DNA of 64,000 nucleotides from Calothrix membranacea FACHB-236 (lineage in GTDB: Bacteria; Cyanobacteriota; Cyanobacteriia; Cyanobacteriales; Nostocaceae), in the NCBI RefSeq assembly GCF_014696315.1, contig NZ_JACJPX010000037.1, positions 1 to 64,000 of the forward strand. The letters run 5' to 3'. Positions 25,127 through 35,070 of the stretch are shown one piece after another; within the stretch, counting starts at the first letter, position 1; each line of letters starts with the position of its first letter. Under the pieces are notes generated by a model. The model was not told the DNA's origin. It saw only the letters and a program-made list of their open reading frames with translations, and did no database searches. Made by a program: the position numbers and the translations under genes.

Positions 25127-28100
25127 TCAAAAATCAAAAGAAACTGTTCCCAATATAGTTAAAGGCGCACCTGGAACTATATAAGAACTCTGAGACTCAT
25201 AATATTTAGTATCAAAGAGGTTCTTGATATTTATAGCTGCTCGCCAATTATCCCGGCGATAGAAAATACTTGCATCAGTTCTCACATAAGAAGGGATTTT
25301 GATAGTATTTGGCAGAGTCGCTTCTCTTTCATCAACATAGACAAGCCCCAAACCAAATCCTAAACCTTGCAAATTATCCTTTTGAAATTCATAGGTCGTC
25401 CATAGACTAGCACTATTGTATGGTACAGCTTGTAACCTATTGTTCACCAGTTCTAGATTATTGTCTGCGCTGACAAAAGAATCTATATAAGCATAGGTAG
25501 CAATAATTTTCCATCCTGGTAGAATTTCACCTGCAATATCTAATTCAATACCACGACTTTTTTGCTCACCAGTTTGAATGCTGAAGTTGAAATCTTCAGG
25601 GTCAGTAGTTAGTACATTGTTTTTGGTAATATCAAAATATGCCAAAGTCGCTGAGAGACGCTTGTCAAAAAATTCTTGTTTAATACCAACCTCATATTGT
25701 TCCGAAGTTTCTGGCTCAAATTGCTCATTTGTTCGGCTGCGTCCAAAAAATTGTGGATTAAATGCGTTTGACCAGCTTGCATAAACTGAAGTAGAGTCAG
25801 TGGGTTGATAAACGATACCAATTCGGGGCGAAAATTGAGAATCCGATGTTCTTAAATCAAATGAACTTTCTGCTAGGTCTCTGTAGTAAGAATTGACCCA
25901 GTCAAAGCGACCACCCGCTAATAGTTTTAGATTAGGTAAAAGCTCAATCAGATTTTGTACATACAGCGCAATATTATTACCACCATATCCTTCAAAGGAA
26001 GACCTCTCAAAAATTCCTGGTCTGGCACCATAAACTGGATTAAAGATATTGATTCCTGCTATTGGGGCATCTAAAAATTCATAAGCAAAGCTGTAGTTAG
26101 ATAGTTCTACCCCAAACAAAACATTATGACGGATAGAACCTGTATTAAACTTGCCGCTGACTTCAGTTTGTAGGGAAATATTTTCCTGTTTTTCATTACT
26201 TTCTTGAGCTACTCGTGGAAGTGTTTGACCATCGTCTTCCAAAAAAGGTTCAGAGAAATTAGCGTTACGTGCTATTGCGGTTTTTCCATTGACACTAGTG
26301 ACATTGAATCCTTGGCGTAATTTCCAATCATTGCTGAATTCGTGTTCTAAGTTATAGGTAAAAACGTTGGATCTAAATTCAGCATTATTAAAGCCAGGCT
26401 CTCCTAAAAATCTGCTAATCGGAAGCTGTAAAAATACACTGCCAGGCGAAAACCCTCTATCAAAGGTGTAATTATATTTTTGATATTCGTATTCAAACGT
26501 CATATTGGTTCTGGGCCCAATATTTACGGTAACTACAGGAGATATAAAGAAGCTGTCGTTTTCAGTAAAATCTCGAAAGCTACCAGAATTTTCGTAGGCA
26601 ATATTCAGACGGTACAATACAGATTTATCGTCTGTTAAAGGCCCAGTCAAATCAAGAGTAGGACGAAAAAATTCGTAGCTACCAGCAGTAAAACTTGCTC
26701 TATAGAATGGTTCGGGTAAAGGTTTTTTGCTTATTGTATTGACGACACCACCAGGGTTAACGGAACTTCCATACAACACTGATGCTGGGCCTTTGAGAAT
26801 CTCAACTCGCTCAATATTAGCTACATCACGCGGACTGGTAAAGCCGAAATCTTGGAAGCCATTACGTAAATTGCCAAACTCTGAAGCAAAACCGCGAATA
26901 AAGTAACCTGAAGAAGATAATCCACCATAACCTGCTTGCTGTTGTACGCCACTGACATTATTCGCTAACTCACTCAGACGTACTACTTGACGGTCTTCTA
27001 TCACTTCTTTTGGTATCACCTGTATAGATGCAGGGATGTCACGTAGTGGCGCGTCTATTTTGGTCGCAGTGGATGACTCTTGTACACGATATCCGTCTTG
27101 CTCTCCTGTGACTGTTAATTCAATTGGCTCATCAGATAGGGGTGGCTGTTCTGGCTCGGTTGTTTCTGTTGGTGTTTGGGGCTGTGCCTCTGCTTGGGTA
27201 GAGGATGCAGCTGAGGCTACACCAAAAATTAAACCTTGGTCACTATCAAATAATTCAACTTGAGGAATACTATCTACGCCAGTTACAGCTACTCTAATAG
27301 TGTTGCTATCAGAGTTAGTCACAGTGACTTCGCTCACTCCGTTTATTGGTTGCTCTTGGCGGAATGTGTCGCCACTGGGTAAGCGCAGTTTAGCTGTGGT
27401 AATGTCGGCAATATATGTGTTGCCTTCACGTTTAGGCGAGACTTGTAATTTTTCGCCATCAGGAGTTGTCAGTATGATTTCTAAACCGTTATTAGTAGGA
27501 TTAAGTTGGACTCCTGTAACTTCTGCTACTGTTGATGTTGACTGTTGAGGTTGAGCAGCAGATGTAACTGGTGTCAGTGCAAAAACTAAACTTTGATCAT
27601 CATCAAATAACTCTGCTGTTGGTAAACCGCTTTCACCGATGACTGTGACTCGAACAGTATTAGTGTCAGCTTGAATAACACTGACAGATGCAATACCTGG
27701 AGTAGGATTATTTTGAGTAAAGTTGCCTCCGTTGGGCAGTGCTAACACTACATTGGGGATATCTGCTATAAAACTATTATCTCGATTATTATTGACTGGT
27801 TTGAGTGCTTCTGGATTGGCACTTTCTAAGATTACTTCGATACCTTTAGCTGTAGCATTTACTTTAATACCTGTAACTTTAGTAACTGAGCTTTCGTTGC
27901 CTTGGACAAGTAATTTCCCTTGACTAGTAGAGTGAGATTTTTGGCTGTCAATAGTAGTGAGTTTTGCTATAGGCGTTCCTGCATGAGATGCTTGTATCAA
28001 GCTGCTGATAATTGCTAATGCCAGTCCTACCGAACGTATATCACTCACCCATCCAGATTTCATTCGTACTGCTCCTGAAACTAAACCCTTAAATAACAGG

Positions 28101-28144
28101 CTTTTAACCAATGGCTCTAATTGCATCTTGATACTTATCTCCAT
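25127..28144 (-). CDS. TonB-dependent siderophore receptor with two N-terminal AMIN domains
   Basis: 1005 residues. A signal-like region (residues about 30-56, ending S-H-A-G) is followed by two AMIN repeats (about 85-190 and 205-312; I-T/K-V-N-A-T-A-K-G-I-E-V-I-L-E and Q-L-N-P-T-N-N-G-L-E-I-I-L). A Gln/Pro/Glu linker comes next. The plug is at about 360-475, with DAPLRDIPASIQVIPKEVI and VEILKGPASVLYGSSVNPGG. The 22-stranded-type barrel ends in aromatic Phe (T-V-S-F-D-F). AMIN before the plug is characteristic of cyanobacterial siderophore receptors and may anchor the protein to the wall or envelope. It is divergent from the NRPS/PKS operon, which supports import of that operon's product. Confidence 0.9.
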   Translation of the reverse strand: MEISIKMQLEPLVKSLLFKGLVSGAVRMKSGWVSDIRSVGLALAIISSLIQASHAGTPIAKLTTIDSQKSHSTSQGKLLVQGNESSVTKVTGIKVNATAKGIEVILESANPEALKPVNNNRDNSFIADIPNVVLALPNGGNFTQNNPTPGIASVSVIQADTNTVRVTVIGESGLPTAELFDDDQSLVFALTPVTSAAQPQQSTSTVAEVTGVQLNPTNNGLEIILTTPDGEKLQVSPKREGNTYIADITTAKLRLPSGDTFRQEQPINGVSEVTVTNSDSNTIRVAVTGVDSIPQVELFDSDQGLIFGVASAASSTQAEAQPQTPTETTEPEQPPLSDEPIELTVTGEQDGYRVQESSTATKIDAPLRDIPASIQVIPKEVIEDRQVVRLSELANNVSGVQQQAGYGGLSSSGYFIRGFASEFGNLRNGFQDFGFTSPRDVANIERVEILKGPASVLYGSSVNPGGVVNTISKKPLPEPFYRASFTAGSYEFFRPTLDLTGPLTDDKSVLYRLNIAYENSGSFRDFTENDSFFISPVVTVNIGPRTNMTFEYEYQKYNYTFDRGFSPGSVFLQLPISRFLGEPGFNNAEFRSNVFTYNLEHEFSNDWKLRQGFNVTSVNGKTAIARNANFSEPFLEDDGQTLPRVAQESNEKQENISLQTEVSGKFNTGSIRHNVLFGVELSNYSFAYEFLDAPIAGINIFNPVYGARPGIFERSSFEGYGGNNIALYVQNLIELLPNLKLLAGGRFDWVNSYYRDLAESSFDLRTSDSQFSPRIGIVYQPTDSTSVYASWSNAFNPQFFGRSRTNEQFEPETSEQYEVGIKQEFFDKRLSATLAYFDITKNNVLTTDPEDFNFSIQTGEQKSRGIELDIAGEILPGWKIIATYAYIDSFVSADNNLELVNNRLQAVPYNSASLWTTYEFQKDNLQGLGFGLGLVYVDEREATLPNTIKIPSYVRTDASIFYRRDNWRAAINIKNLFDTKYYESQSSYIVPGAPLTILGTVSFDF

Positions 28145-28265
28145 ACCTATTGCAAAACTGCACGTCTCAATTAATGACGCAATATTTTATTGATAAGCGC
28201 GGCATTATATTTTTATATTTTCGCAATAGTTAAGTGCAAATATTTCCACCTAACTATGAAATTAT

Positions 28266-28280
28266 TAAGAAAGATTATCA
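28266..28280. promoter_or_regulatory. Fur-box-like site (weak)
   Basis: TAAGAAA-G-ATTATCA compares with the 7-1-7 consensus TGATAAT-N-ATTATCA. The right half is perfect and the left half has four of seven matches. It is 122 bp upstream of the receptor start and faces the biosynthetic operon on the other side, where a shared iron-controlled operator would be expected. Confidence 0.3.
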
Positions 28281-28451
28281 TATATTTTCGGTGCAGACAA
28301 GTATTGATTAAAGCTTATCCTCCGATAGTGGTTTTATACCAACATATCTTGAAATGCTTGTAAAACAATGAATTGACTAGGTTTTGTCAGAATTTTTTCA
28401 CACTATCCTTTAAAACAATTTACTTTGTCATGCCCCTAGAGATTTATATGT

Positions 28452-28467
28452 GATGTATGCTTACATC
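28452..28467. promoter_or_regulatory. Short palindrome in the biosynthetic operon promoter region
   Basis: GATGTA-TGCT-TACATC is a perfect inverted repeat, about 270 bp upstream of the first biosynthetic gene. It could bind a dimeric regulator. It does not match the NtcA pattern GTA-N8-TAC, since its spacer is four bases. Confidence 0.25.
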
Positions 28468-28738
28468 TGTATTTTGCTCAAAGCTTGATAAGTCTTGTTG
28501 ATAAAATTTGGAGTTACTTGCTATCTGTGTTAAGTTGTTTTATGCTACAAAGTAGTTGAAAATTATTAGCAATAACTAAGAATCTTGTTCAACACTAGAA
28601 ATTAACGCCGTTCCTTGGGTATGGCGTAAATGCTTGCTGAGAAACAAAGTGGCTTGTCGCCAGACATGGCCGCAACCAGGATTCTATTGCTAGCTAGGTT
28701 TAAGAAATTGTTCTGTGCATCAGGGCGTTGAAAGTGCA

Positions 28739-31700
28739 ATGACTCAATATGTCAATGATTTAGAAGAAAAGATCTGTAAGTATTCGACGGTGATAGAACT
28801 GCTGCGTTACAGGTCGATAGAGCAAGCAAATAGTGAGGCTTTTACCTTTCTGCAAGATGGCGAAACGCAAGCAGCAACTTTAACTTATCAGGACTTAGAT
28901 CGGCAAAGTAGAGCGATCGCCTCTCAACTGCAAACATTAGGTTTAAGTGGAGAGCGTGCTTTATTGCTTTATCCACCGGGGATCGATTACTTACCAGCCT
29001 TCTTTGGGTGTTTGTATGCCGGAGTCGTAGCAGTTCCCGCTTACCCACCGCGCAACCAACGTAACACCCCCAGAATCTTGGCAATTTTAAAAGATGCACA
29101 AACAGCAGTCATCCTGACAACAACAGCTATCTTAGATCAGTTAAAGTCTTTACTAGCTGATAAATTTGATATAGATAATATTCACTGGCTAACTACCGAC
29201 AACCTCACACCAGGTATAGAAGAAGCTTGGCAAGAGTCTTGCATTAATATAGATACTCTGGCATTTTTACAATATACTTCTGGTTCTACTGGCACACCCA
29301 AAGGTGTAATGCTCACTCATGGCAACTTGTTACACAATGCTGAAGTGACGCGTCAGTATATGGAACATACCTCTAGTAGTAAGTTTGTTACTTGGCTGCC
29401 TGTTTATCATGATATGGGATTAATTGGCGGAGTCCTACAACCTTTATATGGGGGTTTTTCTTGTATTATGATGCCGCCAGCTGCATTTCTCCAGCGTCCC
29501 TACCGTTGGTTACAAGCGATTTCTCATCACAAAGGCACCACCAGTGGCGCACCTAACTTCGCCTATGAATTATGTATTGAAAAAATTACCCCCGAACAGC
29601 GCTCAACCTTAGATTTAAGTAGTTGGAGTATAGCTTTTAACGGTGCGGAACCCATTCGTTATGAGACTTTAGAGAGGTTTGCTGCAACTTTCGCTGAGTG
29701 CGGTTTTCGTCCAGAAGCTTTTTATCCTTGTTACGGTATGGCAGAAGCTACTTTGATGGTATCTGGTAGTGTCAAATCTGCGTTAGTAAGTAGTTTGTCT
29801 GTGCAAAAAAGTGCTTTAGAGCGCAAACATGTAATTGAAGCGGTTGCTAACGCAGATAACTCAATTACATTAGTTGGCTGTGGTCGTAGTGTGCCACAAC
29901 AGCAAGTTGTCATTGCCAATCCCGAAACCTTAACTCGCTGTCAAGATAGAGAAGTAGGAGAAATTTGGCTATCTGGCCCAAGTGTTGGCAAAGGTTATTG
30001 GCATCGTCACCTAGAAACAGAAGAGACTTTTAATGCCTTTTTGCAAGATTCAAAAGAAGGGCCGTTTCTTCGTACAGGTGACTTAGGCTTTTTAGATAAT
30101 GACGAAGTCTTTATTACAGGTAGAGCCAAAGATTTAATTATTATTCGGGGTCGCAACCTTTACCCACAAGATATCGAACTCACCGCAGAACGCTCTCATC
30201 CATCATTGCGTGCTGGGGGTAATGCAGCCTTTTGTATAGAAATTGAGAATCAAGAACAATTGGTAGTGGTGCAAGAATTAGAATTTCGCGCCAAACCAAA
30301 TTTTGAGGAAGTGACAGATGCAATTCGCCAAGCAGTAGTAGAAGAACATGAGGTACAAGTTTATGGAGTAGTGCTGATTAAACCAGGCACTATTCCCAAA
30401 ACTTCTAGCGGTAAAATTCAACGTCGTGCTACGAAAGCAGAGTTTTTGGCGGGTGAATTACAGATAATAAATAGCAGTATTACTGAAAGTATTAATTTTG
30501 CAGAAACCGAGAATAATCTCCAGCTAAATCGTGCAACTATCTTATCCCTAGCTCCGCAGGAGTCTCAACTATTATTAGAGTCATATCTAGTTGAGCAAGT
30601 AGCGCGAGTATTGAAAATAACACCCTCACAAATAGATATTAAGCAGCCTTTAAGTAGTTTAGGACTCGACTCTTTAAGGGTATTTGAGTTAAAAAACCGC
30701 ATTGAAAGTTATTTAGAAGTTGCTGTATCTGTAGCAGACTTTTTTGAAGGTTTAAGTATTCAAGGATTGGCAATAAAGATACTGACTGAAATTACTGCGT
30801 GTGATGTGCCACTAGTAACTTTGACCAAAGTTGAGAAAATTACTGATTTTCATCCTTTATCTTTTTCGCAGCAGGGACTTTGGTTTATTCATCAGTTAGC
30901 ACCTGATGCTCCTGCCTACAATATTCCTATTGTTATTAATTTAACAGGTCAGCTAAATATCTCTGCACTAATACAAAGCCTCAATCAAATCATTCAACGT
31001 CATGAGGTGTTGCGAACTAAGTTTGTATTAGTTGATGGACAATCTGTTCAGGTAATTCATCCGACTGTTAGCTTTAACTTACCGATAGAAGATTTGCGAG
31101 ATTTATCAGAGGAAAATACCACATTTGCAGTAGAACGTCTCACCCAAGAGTTAGCTCAACATCAGTTTGATTTATCTTGTCAACCGTTATTACGTGGTTT
31201 ATTACTGCGCTTGACAGATAATAACTACAGACTACTGATTAATTTTCATCATATAGTTTCAGATGGTTGGTCTATTGGCGTATTCATTCGCGAATTAGCT
31301 GCACTATATGAAGCATTCGCCAAAGGAAAACCTTCTTTGCTAGCTGAACTACCTGTTCAATATGTAGATTTTACCTACTGGCAACGCAAGAATTTACATC
31401 CAGAGCGCATTCAAAGTCTACTTGCATACTGGAAACAGCAATTGGGTGGAAAGCTGCCTATATTGAATTTACCTTACAATTATGCGCGATCGCCTGTACA
31501 AACCTTCAATGGTGCTAAAGTCCAACTATCCTTACCCAAAAACCTTACAGAAGCGTTAAAGCAGCTGAGCCATCAGGAAGGCACTACTCTATTTATGACT
31601 TTGTTGGCGGCATTCAAAACCTTGCTGTATCGCTACACAGGACAAACAGATACCTTGGTGGGTTCGCCAGTTGCAAGCCGTAATGCGGTAGAAGTTGAAG

Positions 31701-34084
31701 CATTGATAGGCTTATTTGTCAATGTTTTAGTATTGCGTACTAATTTATCAGAACAACCTAGTTTTAGAGAATTACTCGCACGAGTCAAATCCACAGCTTT
31801 AGAAGCTTACGTTCACCAAGACTTACCTTTCGATAAGTTAGTAGAGGAACTCCAGCCTGAACGCGATCTCAGCCACAACCCTCTATTTCAGGTAATGTTT
31901 GTTCTCCAGAATATACCAATCCCAACTCCACAGCTATCAGATATTTCCCTATCTTTCACAGAAGGTGATAACGGCTCGTCTAAGTTCGATTTAACTCTGT
32001 TCATGGAAGACAGAGAGCAGGGTTTAGTTGCAACCTTGGAGTACAACACAGATTTATTTAACGCCGATACCATCCATCGGATGCTGGGACATTTCCAGAC
32101 ACTACTGCAAGGTATAGTTAGTGAACCTGATACTGGTATTGCAGAATTACCGTTGTTAACAGAAGTTGAAAAGCATCAGTTAATAGTTGAATGGAATGAT
32201 ACTAAGACAGAGTATCCGAAAAACCAATGTATACACCAATTATTTGAGCAGCAAGTAGAACGCACACCAGACGCTATTGCTCTCGTCTTTGGAAATCAAA
32301 AACTTACCTACCGAGAGTTAAACGAACGTGCTAACAAGGTTGCTCATTATCTCAAAACTCTGGGTGTAAAACCAGACGTATTGGTTGGTATTTATATGGA
32401 ACGCTCTTTACAGATGGTAATTGGGATCTTAGCAATTATCAAAGCGGGTGGTGCTTATGTACCTTTAGATCCGACTTATCCCAAAGAGCGTTTAGCATTT
32501 ATGTTGGTAGATGCTCAAGTGTCAGTATTGTTAGTGCAACCACATCTCATCCAGGAACTAGCACCACACCAAGCCCAAGTAGTATGTATAGATAGTGACT
32601 CTCAAGAATTTGCTGCTTATAGCCATGAAAACCTAACTCATGAACTTACAGCAGAAAACCTCGCTTATGTAATTTACACCTCCGGTTCCACAGGAAAGCC
32701 TAAGGGTGCAATGAACACTCACAAAGGCTTGTGTAACCGTATATTGTGGATGCAAGATACATATCAACTAACAGCAACCGACAAGGTTTTACAGAAAACA
32801 CCTTTTAGCTTTGATGTTTCAGTTTGGGAATTCTTCTGGCCTTTATTGACAGGTGCAAGTTTAATTATAGCTAAACCAGGCGGACATCAAGATAGTGGAT
32901 ATTTAGTTCAACTAATTGCTCAAGAAAAAATTACTACGCTTCATTTTGTACCCTCAATGTTGCAAGTGTTTTTAGAAGAGTCAGAACTAAAAAAATGTGG
33001 TAGTATCAAACGAGTAATATGTAGTGGTGAAGCACTATCTTTTGACCTACAAGAACGCTTTTTTGAGAGATTAAACGCCGAGTTACACAACCTTTATGGG
33101 CCAACAGAAGCCGCAATTGATGTAACTTATTGGGCTTGTCAACCGAATAGCAATGAGAAAATAGTTCCTATTGGTCGTCCAATTGCCAATACACAAATAT
33201 ATATCTTAGATAAACATTTACAGCCTGTACCCATTGGAGTCAGTGGGGAGTTACACATTGGTGGCGTGGGATTGGCGCGAGGTTATTGCAATAAACCTGA
33301 ATTTACTCAAGAAAAGTTTATTTTCAGCCCGTTTGAATCAGAACAATATTTATACAAAACAGGTGATTTAGCACGCTATCGTCCTGATGGAAATATTGAG
33401 TATTTAGGCAGAATTGACAACCAAGTTAAAATCCGTGGTTTCCGCATTGAATTAGGAGAAATTGAAGCAGTATTAGTACAACATCCAAAAGTAAAAGAAA
33501 CGGTAGTAGTAGCTAGAGAAGATATACCAAAAAATCAGCGACTGGTAGCTTATGTAATTGCCCATTCAGAAATGACATTTTCCGTGCATGAATTACGCGA
33601 TTATCTTAGGGAAAAATTACCTGATTACATGGTTCCTTTTGCCTTTGTGATGTTAAATACACTACCACTTTCACTTAATGGTAAAATAGACCGTCGCGCC
33701 TTACCGATACCCGAAATTCAAAGCTCTGATTTAAAAGAGGCTTATGAAGCACCCAATTCTGAAATAGAAAGAGCGATCGCTAATATTTGGCTAGAGATAT
33801 TGCACTTAGAAAAAGTAGACATAAATGATAGTTTTTTTGATTTAGGTGGTAATTCCTTATTAATAATTCAGGTAAATCACAAATTACGAGAAATTCTGCA
33901 ATGTGACATTTCAGTTGTAGAAATGTTCCAGAATCCAACTATCAAATCTTTAGCTAAATATATAAAGATAACTTCAAAGGAAATATCAACTTTTGAATCT
34001 TCAAATAACCGAATCCAAAAGCAAAAAGCAGCTTTAAACAGACAAAAATTATTGTTGAAACGCGACAAGAATTTGCATAAATAA
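28739..34084 (+). CDS. NRPS loading and first module: FAAL-ACP-C-A(Ser)-PCP
   Basis: 1781 residues from ATG 28739; an in-frame GTG at 28715 is an alternative. Residues 1-590 are a fatty-acyl-AMP ligase (Y-T-S-G-S-T-G-T-P-K-G near 178, FNGAEPIRYETLERF, YGMAEATLMVSG), which activates a fatty acid. The ACP has its Ser in GLDSL near 642. The C domain is at about 700-1130 with HHIVSDG at 836. The A domain is at about 1165-1660. Its pocket, read from FDVSVW, LHFVPSM, VICSGEA and NLYGPTEAAID, is about D-V-W-H-I-S-L-I, the Ser code. The PCP has DLGGNSLL near 1700, followed by a basic tail. It should make N-acyl-Ser and pass it to the PKS at 35071. First gene of a rightward operon. Confidence 0.92.
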   Translation: MTQYVNDLEEKICKYSTVIELLRYRSIEQANSEAFTFLQDGETQAATLTYQDLDRQSRAIASQLQTLGLSGERALLLYPPGIDYLPAFFGCLYAGVVAVPAYPPRNQRNTPRILAILKDAQTAVILTTTAILDQLKSLLADKFDIDNIHWLTTDNLTPGIEEAWQESCINIDTLAFLQYTSGSTGTPKGVMLTHGNLLHNAEVTRQYMEHTSSSKFVTWLPVYHDMGLIGGVLQPLYGGFSCIMMPPAAFLQRPYRWLQAISHHKGTTSGAPNFAYELCIEKITPEQRSTLDLSSWSIAFNGAEPIRYETLERFAATFAECGFRPEAFYPCYGMAEATLMVSGSVKSALVSSLSVQKSALERKHVIEAVANADNSITLVGCGRSVPQQQVVIANPETLTRCQDREVGEIWLSGPSVGKGYWHRHLETEETFNAFLQDSKEGPFLRTGDLGFLDNDEVFITGRAKDLIIIRGRNLYPQDIELTAERSHPSLRAGGNAAFCIEIENQEQLVVVQELEFRAKPNFEEVTDAIRQAVVEEHEVQVYGVVLIKPGTIPKTSSGKIQRRATKAEFLAGELQIINSSITESINFAETENNLQLNRATILSLAPQESQLLLESYLVEQVARVLKITPSQIDIKQPLSSLGLDSLRVFELKNRIESYLEVAVSVADFFEGLSIQGLAIKILTEITACDVPLVTLTKVEKITDFHPLSFSQQGLWFIHQLAPDAPAYNIPIVINLTGQLNISALIQSLNQIIQRHEVLRTKFVLVDGQSVQVIHPTVSFNLPIEDLRDLSEENTTFAVERLTQELAQHQFDLSCQPLLRGLLLRLTDNNYRLLINFHHIVSDGWSIGVFIRELAALYEAFAKGKPSLLAELPVQYVDFTYWQRKNLHPERIQSLLAYWKQQLGGKLPILNLPYNYARSPVQTFNGAKVQLSLPKNLTEALKQLSHQEGTTLFMTLLAAFKTLLYRYTGQTDTLVGSPVASRNAVEVEALIGLFVNVLVLRTNLSEQPSFRELLARVKSTALEAYVHQDLPFDKLVEELQPERDLSHNPLFQVMFVLQNIPIPTPQLSDISLSFTEGDNGSSKFDLTLFMEDREQGLVATLEYNTDLFNADTIHRMLGHFQTLLQGIVSEPDTGIAELPLLTEVEKHQLIVEWNDTKTEYPKNQCIHQLFEQQVERTPDAIALVFGNQKLTYRELNERANKVAHYLKTLGVKPDVLVGIYMERSLQMVIGILAIIKAGGAYVPLDPTYPKERLAFMLVDAQVSVLLVQPHLIQELAPHQAQVVCIDSDSQEFAAYSHENLTHELTAENLAYVIYTSGSTGKPKGAMNTHKGLCNRILWMQDTYQLTATDKVLQKTPFSFDVSVWEFFWPLLTGASLIIAKPGGHQDSGYLVQLIAQEKITTLHFVPSMLQVFLEESELKKCGSIKRVICSGEALSFDLQERFFERLNAELHNLYGPTEAAIDVTYWACQPNSNEKIVPIGRPIANTQIYILDKHLQPVPIGVSGELHIGGVGLARGYCNKPEFTQEKFIFSPFESEQYLYKTGDLARYRPDGNIEYLGRIDNQVKIRGFRIELGEIEAVLVQHPKVKETVVVAREDIPKNQRLVAYVIAHSEMTFSVHELRDYLREKLPDYMVPFAFVMLNTLPLSLNGKIDRRALPIPEIQSSDLKEAYEAPNSEIERAIANIWLEILHLEKVDINDSFFDLGGNSLLIIQVNHKLREILQCDISVVEMFQNPTIKSLAKYIKITSKEISTFESSNNRIQKQKAALNRQKLLLKRDKNLHK

Positions 34085-34139
34085 CAACTATTTTTGTTAA
34101 TTTCAGACAATATAGATAAGTTAAGAGGGTTAAACTAAA

Positions 34140-35006
34140 ATGCTTAAAAATGATACGTTATTAACCAGCAGCGAAAATATTATTTACAAACAAACTAATC
34201 AATCAATTTTGCAACTGCCGCTTCAAGACACCTTGAACGACTTTAAAGCATTTGGTGTTTTACTGTTTCGAGGCTTTGATATTAACTATGAACAGATGAA
34301 GAATTTTGCTGAAAAATTCAGTTCAACATTTGTCTTAGATAAAGATAGACCGATAGTTGATCCACACAATAAATATGTCACTTTAGTAGATCCAGGAATG
34401 CACTATGTTAGCCCTCATTGTGAGAACGCTAATTCTCCCTTTCGTCCTGATGTCATCTGGTTTTGCTGCGGTGTACCAGCTTCACAGGGTGGTGAAACCT
34501 TATTTTGGAATGGAGTGCGAGTATGGCAAGAATTAGATGAAGAATTGCGACAATTATTTATTGCTAAAAAAATCAAATTCTGCCAAAAATTTCCGGCTGC
34601 TGACTGGAAGCGGTTTTTAGGAGTAGGTGCTACCCTAGCTGATGTTAAACGCACTCTTCACGGTATTCCAGGATTAAGTTACAAAATTAATCAAGACCAG
34701 TCTATTGCTATAGAATATGTTTGCTCGGCTGTAGTTAAGACTAAATATGGTCATCAAAACGCATTTGCTAATAGTTTAATTGCAGAGTACAAAAATCCCA
34801 GAGGAGTCGTCACTTTTGAGGATGGTTCACCGATTCCATCAACAGTTATCAACCAAGTCCAGCAAGTGATGAATAATTTAACTGAAGTGATAAACTGGGA
34901 ATCAGGTGATTTAGTAATGATTGATAATTCTAGATTTTTGCATGGTCGTCGGTCATTTACTGATACAAAACGCAGAATTTATTCACTCCTCAGTTATATG
35001 AAATAA
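34140..35006 (+). CDS. TauD/TfdA-type Fe(II)/2-oxoglutarate dioxygenase (probable beta-hydroxylase)
   Basis: 288 residues. The metal site reads H-C-E in SPHCENANSPF (about residues 92-94, the HxD/E pair) and the distal His in FLHGRRSF near 267, followed by R-R-I-Y-S-L-L, where the Arg binds 2-oxoglutarate. G-V-P-A-S-Q-G-G-E-T-L-F-W lies between. The family includes SyrP and AsnO, which beta-hydroxylate Asp or Asn bound to a carrier protein. It starts 55 bp after the first NRPS gene with AGAGGG upstream, inside the operon. It is the free-standing partner for one of the two interface-containing Asx modules (43559 or 53048). The exact substrate is inferred. Confidence 0.82.
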   Translation: MLKNDTLLTSSENIIYKQTNQSILQLPLQDTLNDFKAFGVLLFRGFDINYEQMKNFAEKFSSTFVLDKDRPIVDPHNKYVTLVDPGMHYVSPHCENANSPFRPDVIWFCCGVPASQGGETLFWNGVRVWQELDEELRQLFIAKKIKFCQKFPAADWKRFLGVGATLADVKRTLHGIPGLSYKINQDQSIAIEYVCSAVVKTKYGHQNAFANSLIAEYKNPRGVVTFEDGSPIPSTVINQVQQVMNNLTEVINWESGDLVMIDNSRFLHGRRSFTDTKRRIYSLLSYMK

Positions 35007-35070
35007 TACAAAAATATTGCTGCGTATCTGCATGAATAAATTTATTTGAATTAACCCCAAGTAAGAAAAG

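Larger units (their letters stand above)
28145..28738. other. Divergent intergenic region between the receptor and the NRPS/PKS operon
   Basis: About 590 AT-rich bp without genes. It must hold the promoters of both the receptor transcript and the biosynthetic operon. Visible signals are a Fur-box-like 15-mer (28266-28280), a 16-bp palindrome (28452-28467) and a pair of TTGATAA motifs near 28486-28502. No -10/-35 pair could be chosen with confidence. Confidence 0.5.

Noticed and set aside
28452-28467. NtcA site in the operon promoter
   Set aside because: NtcA needs GTA-N8-TAC; here the half sites are only four bases apart.
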